Part shown: positions 31,076 through 38,011 of the stretch, piece after piece
Layout of the letters: each line of letters begins with the position of its first letter
Numbering within the stretch: position 1 is the first letter of the stretch
Assembly: GCA_023229795.1 (NCBI GenBank)
Contig: JALNYP010000002.1
Coordinates: forward strand, 1 to 64,000
Length of the DNA stretch: 64,000 nt
Origin: Syntrophobacterales bacterium
Lineage (GTDB): Bacteria > Desulfobacterota > Desulfobaccia > Desulfobaccales > 0-14-0-80-60-11
Reading direction: 5' to 3'
Notes under the pieces: generated by a model
The model's database searches: none
The model's input: only the letters and a program-made list of their open reading frames with translations
Told to the model about the DNA's origin: nothing
Translations under genes and position numbers: made by a program

Positions 31076-33889
31076 ATGGCCAAGGCAACAAAAAAACGTT
31101 ATTGCTATGCCTTCGAGGAAGGCGATGGGACCAATAAAAAGCTGCTGGGAGGCAAGGGAGCCGGACTGTGTTCCATGACTCAGATTGGGCTGCCGGTGCC
31201 CCCGGGGTTCTGCATCACCACCGAGGCCAATCTGGATTATTTCGCCCAGGGATCGCACTTCCCGGAGGGTCTCATGGATGAGGTCCACGATTACATGTCG
31301 GCCCTGGAAGCCAAGACCGGCAAAGGCTTCGGTGACCCGGCCAAGCCCCTACTGATATCGGTCCGTTCCGGTTCCGCCCTGTCCATGCCGGGCATGATGG
31401 ATACCATTCTCAACCTGGGACTCAATGACGACACGGCCAAAGGCATGATCGAATTGACCCAGAATGAGCGCTTCGTCAATGACGCCTATCGTCGTTTCCT
31501 GCAACTCTTCGGCAAGATTGGCCTGGGATTGGCGGATGCCGATTTCGATAAGATCTTCGAAGAAGTTAAGGAGAAGCATCGCGCCACGGTGGATACCGAG
31601 TTGACCGCCGAAGCCCTGGCCGAAGTAGTAGAAGGTTTTAAGAATCTCATCAAGAAGCAAACCGGGCGGCCTTTTCCCCAGGACCCCTGGGCCCAGTTAG
31701 TGATCTCCATCGAGGGCGTACTTAAATCCTGGATGGGCAAACGGGCGGTGGATTATCGGCGTCAGTTCAACATTACCCCTGATTTGGCGAATGGCACCGC
31801 GGTGAATATCTGCACTATGGTCTTCGGCAATATGGGCAACGATTCCGCTACGGGCGTGGGGTTTACCCGGGACCCGGGCACCGGCGAGAACGTCCTCTAC
31901 GGCGATTACCTCATCAACGCCCAGGGGGAGGACGTGGTCGCGGGTATCCGCACCCCCCGGCCTCTCCGGGAACTGCGCACCGACATGCCGGCCATCTACA
32001 AGGAGCTGGAAACGCTGCGCACCACCCTGGAGAAGCATTACCGGGAAGTGCAGGACTTCGAGTTTACCATCGAACGGGGCAAGCTTTACATGCTCCAGAC
32101 CCGCAACGGCAAGATGAATGCCTGGGCCCTCACCAAGACTTCGGTGGACATGTATAAGGAAGGCCTGATCTCCGAAGAAGAGGCCCTGCTCAGGATTGAG
32201 CCGGATATGCTGGAACAGTTCCTGCACCGGCGCATCGACAACGCCGCCAAGATCGAGCCCCTGGCCGAAGGCATCTCGGCTTCTCCCGGCGCGGCCGTCG
32301 GCAAAGTGGTGTTCGACGCGGACCGGGCCGAAAGAATGGGCAATGCGGGTGAAAAGATTATCCTGACCCGGATCGAGACCAAGCCGGAGGACATCCACGG
32401 GTTTTTTGTGGCCCAGGGCATCCTTACCAGCCGGGGGGGCAAGACCTCCCACGCCGCGGTGGTGGCCAGGGGCATGGGGAAACCCTGCGTGTCCGGGGCT
32501 GAGGGCCTGGACATCAATTATGAACTGAAAGAGGCCCGGGTAGGCGGCGTGGTCTTGAAAGAAGGGGACATCATCACCCTGGATGGCACCTCCGGCAAGG
32601 TCTATCAGGGCGCCGTCCCCATGCTGGACCCGGAACTGCCCGTTGATTTGGCCGTCCTGATGGAGTGGGCCGACAAGGTGGCCCAAATCCAGGTGTGGGC
32701 CAACGCCGATACCCCGGACATGGCCAAGAAAGCCCGACATCATGGCGCCAAGGGCATCGGCCTGTGCCGCACCGAGCGCATGTTTAACGAGGGGGACCGC
32801 CTGCCCCAGATGCGCAACTTGATCCTGGCGGACGGCCCGGAAGAGCGGAAGCGCTGGGCCGATAAGCTCATGCCCATGCAGCGCCAGGATTTCGTGGAAA
32901 TCTTTAAGGCCATGGATGGGCTGCCCGTCACCATCCGGCTGCTGGACCCGCCGTTGCACGAATTCTTGCCCAGCATCGAAGAGCTGCTGAACGAGATCAC
33001 CCGGCTGAAGGAATTCAACCAGATCTTGAGCGCCCTGGAGCAGATACCCGGCACCCTGACCATCCTGGACCCGGAGATGCACAAACACGTGCCCAGCATC
33101 GAGACGGTGACTCGGGAGTTCAGTGATTTCAAGGCTAAGGGTCTGGATCGGAAGATCCTGGAGCAGAAGGAGAAGGTGCTCCGGAGGGTCAGAGTGCTCA
33201 TCGAATACAACCCCATGCTGGGCAACCGGGGTGTGCGCTGCGGCATCTCCTTCCCGGAAATCTATGACATGCAGATCCAGGCAATCTTTGAGGCCGCGGC
33301 CATGGCCTTGAGAGAAAAGATTGACGTCCGCCCGGAAATCATGATCCCCAATGTCTGCACCCGCCAGGAACTGGTCTGGGTGCAGCCGCGGGTGGTGAGG
33401 ATTCACCAGGAAGTGGAAAAACGCTATAACGTAAAAATTAAATATAAATTCGGCACCATGGTGGAAATCGCCCGGGCTTGCGTGCGTGCGGGCCGGCTGG
33501 CCGAAACCGCGGAGTTCTTCTCCTTCGGCACCAACGATCTCACCCAGGGCACCTTCTCTTTCTCCCGGGAAGACGCGGAGAACAAGTTCCTGCCTATTTA
33601 CAACACCGAGGGCATCCTCAAGCACAACCCCTTTGAGATCCTGGACGAGATGGGGGTGGGCTGGCTGATGCAGCACGCGGTCACCGAAGGCCGTAAGACC
33701 AGGCCGGACTTGAAGATCGGCATCTGCGGCGAACATGGCGGCCAGCCCCAAGCGATTGATTTCTGTCACCGCATCGGGCTGAACTACGTGTCCTGTTCGC
33801 CCATGCGCATCCCCATTGCCCGTATGGCCGCGGCCCACGCCGCCATCAAGGATAAAAAGGGCGGCAAGATAAGGTCCAAGTCGCTGTAA
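31076..33889 (+). CDS. ppdK: Pyruvate, phosphate dikinase
   Basis: A 937-residue protein, slightly longer than typical PPDK (about 875-910). It converts pyruvate + ATP + Pi to PEP + AMP + PPi. Order of domains: the N-terminal nucleotide-binding domain (LLGGKGAGLCSMTQIGLPVP, SVRSGSALSMPGMMDTILNLG), the swivelling phosphohistidine domain with TSRGGKTSHAAVVARGMGKP (His at about residue 461), and the C-terminal PEP/pyruvate TIM barrel (GLCRTERMF, GTMVEIARACV, FSFGTNDLTQGTFSFSRED, and GICGEHGG). A regulatory PDRP gene is not adjacent. An AAGGAG-like site (AAGGAGAT) precedes ATG, and a terminator hairpin follows. Confidence 0.96.
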   Translation: MAKATKKRYCYAFEEGDGTNKKLLGGKGAGLCSMTQIGLPVPPGFCITTEANLDYFAQGSHFPEGLMDEVHDYMSALEAKTGKGFGDPAKPLLISVRSGSALSMPGMMDTILNLGLNDDTAKGMIELTQNERFVNDAYRRFLQLFGKIGLGLADADFDKIFEEVKEKHRATVDTELTAEALAEVVEGFKNLIKKQTGRPFPQDPWAQLVISIEGVLKSWMGKRAVDYRRQFNITPDLANGTAVNICTMVFGNMGNDSATGVGFTRDPGTGENVLYGDYLINAQGEDVVAGIRTPRPLRELRTDMPAIYKELETLRTTLEKHYREVQDFEFTIERGKLYMLQTRNGKMNAWALTKTSVDMYKEGLISEEEALLRIEPDMLEQFLHRRIDNAAKIEPLAEGISASPGAAVGKVVFDADRAERMGNAGEKIILTRIETKPEDIHGFFVAQGILTSRGGKTSHAAVVARGMGKPCVSGAEGLDINYELKEARVGGVVLKEGDIITLDGTSGKVYQGAVPMLDPELPVDLAVLMEWADKVAQIQVWANADTPDMAKKARHHGAKGIGLCRTERMFNEGDRLPQMRNLILADGPEERKRWADKLMPMQRQDFVEIFKAMDGLPVTIRLLDPPLHEFLPSIEELLNEITRLKEFNQILSALEQIPGTLTILDPEMHKHVPSIETVTREFSDFKAKGLDRKILEQKEKVLRRVRVLIEYNPMLGNRGVRCGISFPEIYDMQIQAIFEAAAMALREKIDVRPEIMIPNVCTRQELVWVQPRVVRIHQEVEKRYNVKIKYKFGTMVEIARACVRAGRLAETAEFFSFGTNDLTQGTFSFSREDAENKFLPIYNTEGILKHNPFEILDEMGVGWLMQHAVTEGRKTRPDLKIGICGEHGGQPQAIDFCHRIGLNYVSCSPMRIPIARMAAAHAAIKDKKGGKIRSKSL

Positions 33890-33915
33890 GGACGGTTGGA
33901 AGAGGCAGAGACTGG

Positions 33916-33934
33916 CACAGGCGTCTCGCCTGTG
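33916..33934. repeat. CACAGGCGTCTCGCCTGTG palindrome
   Basis: A perfect-arm palindrome just after ppdK, of the same type as the unit at 17153-17196. Confidence 0.6.
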
Positions 33935-33958
33935 ACTCCCCCGTTATTCTGTTAAAAT

Positions 33959-33992
33959 AGGGGCGACCCGCTGGGTCGCCCCTTTCTCTTTT
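33959..33992 (+). terminator. Rho-independent terminator after ppdK
   Basis: An 11 bp stem (AGGGGCGACCC / GGGTCGCCCCT, loop GCT) followed by TTCTCTTTT. The same stem sequence recurs at 42893-42917 as part of an intergenic repeat cluster, so the terminator may itself be a repeat copy. Confidence 0.75.
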
Positions 33993-34084
33993 ACTGATTG
34001 TCGGATCTGCGGGAATACTAAGGGGTCAAGGCAATACGCAGGCAATAGAGCGGGCCAAGGCTGGATAATGAAGTTTCCCCGCCT

Positions 34085-34429
34085 TCAAGACCTATACTCT
34101 TTGGCTTCCATTGCCGGAAAAAACACCTTTACCTCCCTGGCGATTCTCTCCCCCAGGCGGTCTGTAGCCATATGCAAATCATAGTCGGCCTGCAGTCCCA
34201 GCCAGAATTCGGCGGAGGTGCCGAAATAGCGGCTCAATCTGAGGGCGGTGTCTGCAGTGATACTGCGTTTGCCGTGGATAATCTCATTGATGCGCCGGGC
34301 AGAAACGCCGAGATCGCGACCCAGCCTGGTTTGGCTAAGCCCCAAAGGCTTCATGAATTCTGCCAACAAGATCTCCCCAGGATGAACCGGAGCTAATTTC
34401 ATTTTAAGTTCATCATTAATTTCTGTCAT
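34085..34429 (-). CDS. HigA-type antitoxin/regulator, no HigB partner seen
   Basis: From ATG 34429 the protein has 114 residues (MTEINDELKMKLAPVHPGEI); a longer frame to 34480 runs into a palindromic repeat. The HigA/XRE hallmark is clear: APVHPGEILLAEFMKPLGLS, QTRLGRDLGVSARRINEIIHG (helix-turn-helix), KRSITADTALRLSRYFGTS, and AEFWLGLQADYDL. HigA binds and represses the higBA promoter and neutralises the HigB RNase. No HigB-like gene is found in the 80 bp upstream, which is filled by repeats. It may be a solitary regulator or a remnant antitoxin. Confidence 0.88.
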   Translation of the reverse strand: MTEINDELKMKLAPVHPGEILLAEFMKPLGLSQTRLGRDLGVSARRINEIIHGKRSITADTALRLSRYFGTSAEFWLGLQADYDLHMATDRLGERIAREVKVFFPAMEAKEYRS

Positions 34430-34453
34430 AATAAGACATATACCATAAAAGAT

Positions 34454-34522
34454 GGCGGGCACAGAGGCCCGCCCCACCAATAAAAGGCTTTGATTTGGGT
34501 GGGGCGGCCGTCACTGGCCGCC
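34454..34522. repeat. Inverted pair of GGCGG-type palindromes (BIME-like)
   Basis: Two related GC-rich units face each other: GGCGGGCACAGAGGCCCGCC followed by CCACC (34454-34478) and its imperfect complement (34498-34522), separated by 19 bp. They sit between the HigA-like and SPL genes. Confidence 0.65.
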
Positions 34523-34561
34523 ATAGTTGTCTTAGACCTTTGCTTTGGTAACCCATCAAAT

Positions 34562-35662
34562 ATGCTATCTCAACGCGTACGCCGGATTTTGGTAGAGAAA
34601 GACGCCCGGGATTATCCCATGACCCGGCGCGTCCTGGCGCGGCTGCCCGGCGTGCCGGTAGAGATGATCCTCGACCGGGAAACCCTCAGACGCGCAGGGC
34701 CCGACCGCGCTGCCTGGCTGGCCGCAGCCAAGACCACCCTGTTGCTGGCCGTGCAAAAAGGGCCTTTCCAGCGCCCCTGTCCCGGCACCAAAGACTATAT
34801 CTGCTGCGGCTACCAGGTGCTCCAGGTAACGGTCAACTGCCCCATGGATTGCACGTACTGCGTCCTCCAGGGCTATATCAACACCCCGGCCCTCACCATC
34901 TTCGTGAACGTGAAGGATTTGCTCGAAGAACTCGAGACCCGGTGGGCGGCGGAACCGGACCGGCTCTGGCGCCTGGGCACCGGAGAATTCGGCGACAGCC
35001 TGGCCCTGGATAGCCTGATGGGCCTTAACGAGCGCCTGATTCCCCGGTTTGCCGGCCAACGGCGGGCCATCTTGGAGATCAAGAGCAAATGGCCTCAACT
35101 GGAGCGCCTTCTGCCCTTCGGGCCCAATCCTCAGGTCATTTTCGCCTGGTCTCTCAATCCCCCGGGGCTGATTTCCGGCGAGGAGAGGCTGGCCGCCTCC
35201 CTGGAGAGGCGCCTTAACGCCGCAAGTCAGGCCGCGGCCGCGGGGTTCCGCCTGGCCTTTCACTTTGATCCGTTGATCTATTTCCCGGGCTGGGAAGACG
35301 CCTATCAGCGCACCGTGGAGCGCCTCGGCGCCGCGGTGCCCCCTCAAGCCATTGCCTGGATCAGCCTGGGAGGATTGCGCTTTCTCCCCCCCCTGCGCCA
35401 GCTCATTTTACGGCGCTTTCCCACCAGCCGCATTGCCGCCCAGGAAATGGTCCTGGCCCCGGATGGCAAGCTCCGTTATTTCCGGAACCTACGGGTCGAG
35501 ATGTACGCCCGGCTGCGGGAATGGCTGAACCAGGCTGTCCCGGGAGCGTTGGTCTATCTGTGCATGGAGAGCCCCAGGGTCTGGCACGAGGTCTTTGGGT
35601 TCACTCCCGAGGCCAAGGCCCTGTCTCATCTTCTAGACGGTCGAGTCGTTCCCGCCCATTGA
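34562..35662 (+). CDS. SPL-family radical SAM protein (spore photoproduct lyase-like)
   Basis: Start chosen at ATG 34562 (MLSQRVRRILVEKDARDYPM), as an upstream start would read through the palindromic repeat; 366 residues. The radical-SAM cluster motif is CPMDCTYC (C-x3-C-x2-C), preceded by the SPL-type QVLQVTVN. Further family blocks: WRLGTGEFGDSLALD, FAWSLNPPGLI, FHFDPLIYFPGWEDAY, and YLCMESPRVWHEVFG near the C-terminus, with a Cys matching the family's conserved site. In Bacillus this enzyme repairs the spore photoproduct. Homologues in non-sporulating anaerobes exist with unproven roles, possibly in DNA repair. Its end overlaps the convergent merR-like gene by 30 bp. Confidence 0.85.
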   Translation: MLSQRVRRILVEKDARDYPMTRRVLARLPGVPVEMILDRETLRRAGPDRAAWLAAAKTTLLLAVQKGPFQRPCPGTKDYICCGYQVLQVTVNCPMDCTYCVLQGYINTPALTIFVNVKDLLEELETRWAAEPDRLWRLGTGEFGDSLALDSLMGLNERLIPRFAGQRRAILEIKSKWPQLERLLPFGPNPQVIFAWSLNPPGLISGEERLAASLERRLNAASQAAAAGFRLAFHFDPLIYFPGWEDAYQRTVERLGAAVPPQAIAWISLGGLRFLPPLRQLILRRFPTSRIAAQEMVLAPDGKLRYFRNLRVEMYARLREWLNQAVPGALVYLCMESPRVWHEVFGFTPEAKALSHLLDGRVVPAH

Positions 35663-35983
35663 AGCCGCCGGCCGGCCTTTGCCTGGTCGGGGCTTGGCTT
35701 TGTGACGGCCATCGCCTTCGTGCTTGCCCTCAACGAGTTCTTGCAGGCGCAGTCGCACTCCGCAGGCCGTCAGGTGTTCCTGCTCCAATAATTGCTTGAT
35801 GACTTTAACCCGGTCCAGGTCCTCCATGGTGTACTCCCGCCGATTGGACTGGGTGCGGGCGGGTTTCAAGAAATCATCGAAGGATTTTTCCCAATAGCGC
35901 AGGGTAGATTTGCGCACCCCGGTAAGTTGGGAAATTTGATCGATGGTGAGCATCAAATCAAAGGAAATGCCAGTTTTTTCCAT
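35633..35983 (-). CDS. MerR-family transcriptional regulator
   Basis: A 116-residue protein with a MerR-type winged helix: LTIDQISQLTGVRKSTLRYW (helix-turn-helix, about residues 12-31), EKSFDDFLKPARTQSNRREY (wing) and MEDLDRVKVIKQLLEQEHLT. It lacks Cys metal-sensor residues. The C-terminal 30 residues are Lys/Gly-rich and probably disordered. The 3' end overlaps the SPL gene by 30 bp in antisense orientation. Target genes are unknown. Confidence 0.82.
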   Translation of the reverse strand: MEKTGISFDLMLTIDQISQLTGVRKSTLRYWEKSFDDFLKPARTQSNRREYTMEDLDRVKVIKQLLEQEHLTACGVRLRLQELVEGKHEGDGRHKAKPRPGKGRPAASMGGNDSTV

Positions 35984-36425
35984 AACTCTCCTCTCTTATT
36001 CCGGCCGGGTCACCGTGGCCCGGTTCAAGATATTAAAGTCGCTCCCCGTAACTTCTTGCCTCCAGACGGGAAAGCCTTTTGGTCCACATCCTCCCTGGGC
36101 TAAAAAGGTGCAGCGCCTCAAGGCCGGAGATTTTCATTTCTGGGGGCTATCCTCCGGCCCCAGGGATAGTGCCTGAGGCCGGACTCAACTTCATTCCCGG
36201 GTTCGTGAGCCATATATCCCCCTTTTCGAGATTTTCGGAGAGAAACTTTAAAAAAATATGATGGGGTGGGCAATTTTCGTAATCTGTGGGATTACCTAAA
36301 AAAATAGTGAAAAAATAAATAGTTAACCGGTATAACAGCTACCGGTTTAGAGAAAAGAAGAGAAAATTGTTTGGCTCGGGTGAAATGTCCCCAGAAGTCT
36401 GAGGATACGGAAAGGCTTAAGGAGG
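35984..36425. other. Intergenic region with nested inverted repeats
   Basis: A 442 bp gap. At 36116-36182 there are nested arms (CCTCAAGGCCGGAG ... CTCCGGCC and CTGGGGGCTATCC ... CCAGGGATAG ... CCTGAGG) that could fold into a cruciform or a structured leader of the MerR-like gene. The stretch 36235-36380 is AT-rich and suits a promoter. There is no coding frame that I can support. Confidence 0.45.
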
Positions 36426-37202
36426 TTAGGAAGAGCAGACTGAACAATGAGAATTCGCCCGGATGAGTTTTTCCGTAAATTCAAATAGATCGCCCTTGAA
36501 AGTCAGGAGTCGGCCCAGGAGCGCCGGTTTCAGGCCTCCCAGGATGCGCAGGACCTCTAAGGCCTGCAGTGATCCCATGATTCCGGGCAGGGGGCTCAGC
36601 AGGGCTGGCCGGATGGTGGAGGGAGATTCCAGGAAGGCGCACGACAGGCAGGGGCCGTGACCCGGCCACAAGGTGGTCAAACGGCCGGTCATTCCCCAAA
36701 CCCAGGCATGCACTAAGGGAATCTGCTGTCTGACGGCAGCCAGGTTAAGAAGGGCGCCGGCGGTGGCGTTATTGCTGGCGTCGATCAGAAGGGTACAGCC
36801 AGCCGCCAGTCGAAAGACATTATGTTCGGAGAGGACTTTGACCTGGGTCTCTACCACGACGAAGGGGTTGATCTCTCTGAGTCGAAGTCCGGCCACGGTA
36901 GCCTTGGCTTTGCCCAGGTCCTGTTCCCGGAATAACACCTGGTGGTTGAGGTCCGAGAGACCTATCCGCGCCTCATCCACCAGGCGGATGCCGCCGATAC
37001 CCCCCGCCAGGAGGTAAAGGGCGGTGGCCGATGCCAGGCCGCCGGCCCCGGCAATCAGGACTTGCGAGGCTTTGAGGCGTTCCTGAGCCTCCCGCCCCCA
37101 CCCTTCCAGGCTCATCTGGCGGGCGTAGCGGGTGATCTCCGCAGGGCTTAAAAGAGAAATACCGGCGCTTCCCCGAAGGGACGGAATGAAGTGATGAGAC
37201 AT
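36426..37202 (-). CDS. ThiF/MoeB/HesA-family E1-like adenylyltransferase
   Basis: A 258-residue protein. Its N-terminal region ITRYARQMSLEGWGREAQER and nucleotide-binding VLIAGAGGLASATALYLLAG (about residues 49-68) are typical, followed by IRLVDEARIGLSDLNHQVLF with the Asn/Arg adenylylation region and a partly conserved Cys pair (CLSCAFLES). The last residues HCSVCSS provide a second CxxC, completing a likely Zn-binding Cys4. ThiF/MoeB enzymes adenylate the C-terminus of ThiS/MoaD-like sulfur carriers. No carrier, moaE or thi gene is adjacent, so the partner is unknown. Confidence 0.88.
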   Translation of the reverse strand: MSHHFIPSLRGSAGISLLSPAEITRYARQMSLEGWGREAQERLKASQVLIAGAGGLASATALYLLAGGIGGIRLVDEARIGLSDLNHQVLFREQDLGKAKATVAGLRLREINPFVVVETQVKVLSEHNVFRLAAGCTLLIDASNNATAGALLNLAAVRQQIPLVHAWVWGMTGRLTTLWPGHGPCLSCAFLESPSTIRPALLSPLPGIMGSLQALEVLRILGGLKPALLGRLLTFKGDLFEFTEKLIRANSHCSVCSS

Positions 37203-37345
37203 GGGATGCTATCGGTTGGCCCGCGGTGACCTTCGCTCCAGGCCTCTTACCCCCTTTTTTTATATCGACCGCCCGGCGGCCAAACTTTAAATTTCCCGGG
37301 CGATAGTTATAATGAAATGGACAGTTAATTGAGCGGAGAGGTCCG

Positions 37346-38011
37346 GTGATCGAGTTAATCGAGGTGAGTAAGGTTTACCAGCGGGGGTCTGAAGCGATTC
37401 AGGCCCTCAAGGACATCAATCTTCAGATCGCCTCGGGAGAATTTGTGGCCATCACCGGCAAAAGCGGCTGCGGCAAAAGCACCCTGCTGCACATCATCGG
37501 CGGTCTGGAGCCCGTCAGCCGCGGCCGGGTCCTGGTGGACGGGCGCGATCTGGCTCGCCTGCTCGAGCCCGACCTGACCCGCTTTCGGCGGGACCGGGTG
37601 GGCGTGGTCTTCCAGTCCTTTAACCTGTTGCCGCTGTTGACCCTGAAAGAAAACGTGGCCCTGCCCCGGGTGCTCCAGGGAACCCCCTACGACCTGGCCC
37701 AACAAGAGGCCACCCGGTGGCTGGGGGAGGTGGGGTTAAGCGCCCGCCTGAACCATAAGCCCCACCAGGTTTCGGGGGGCGAAATGCAGCGGGCCGCCAT
37801 TGCCCGGGCCTTGATCAACCAGCCCGCGGTGATTCTGGCCGACGAACCCACCGGCAACCTGGATTCCGTCACCGCCGCCCAGGTCCTGGAGCTCTTCTCT
37901 GATTTGCACCGCCGCTTCCAAAAAACCATTGTCCTGGTGAGCCACGCGCCGGAAGCCGGCCAGGCCGCCGACCGGGTGCTGCGCTTGCGGGACGGCCGGC
38001 TGCTGCCATGA
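37346..38011 (+). CDS. ABC exporter ATP-binding protein (LolD/MacB-type)
   Basis: A 221-residue ATPase of the LolD/FtsE/MacB class: Walker A ITGKSGCGKSTLLHIIGGL (about residues 36-54), Q-loop VFQSFNLLPLLTLKENVALP, signature VSGGEMQRAAIARALI, Walker B VILADEPTGNLDS and the switch His in VLVSHAP. It shares a 4 bp overlap with the following FtsX-like permease gene, so the two form one transporter. This class works as a mechanotransducer or lipoprotein extractor at the inner membrane. No periplasmic adaptor or outer-membrane protein gene is nearby. Confidence 0.93.
   Translation: MIELIEVSKVYQRGSEAIQALKDINLQIASGEFVAITGKSGCGKSTLLHIIGGLEPVSRGRVLVDGRDLARLLEPDLTRFRRDRVGVVFQSFNLLPLLTLKENVALPRVLQGTPYDLAQQEATRWLGEVGLSARLNHKPHQVSGGEMQRAAIARALINQPAVILADEPTGNLDSVTAAQVLELFSDLHRRFQKTIVLVSHAPEAGQAADRVLRLRDGRLLP

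Noticed and set aside
31697..33838. 713-codon minus-strand frame opposite ppdK
   Set aside because: It is antisense to a highly conserved enzyme, with no motif of its own.
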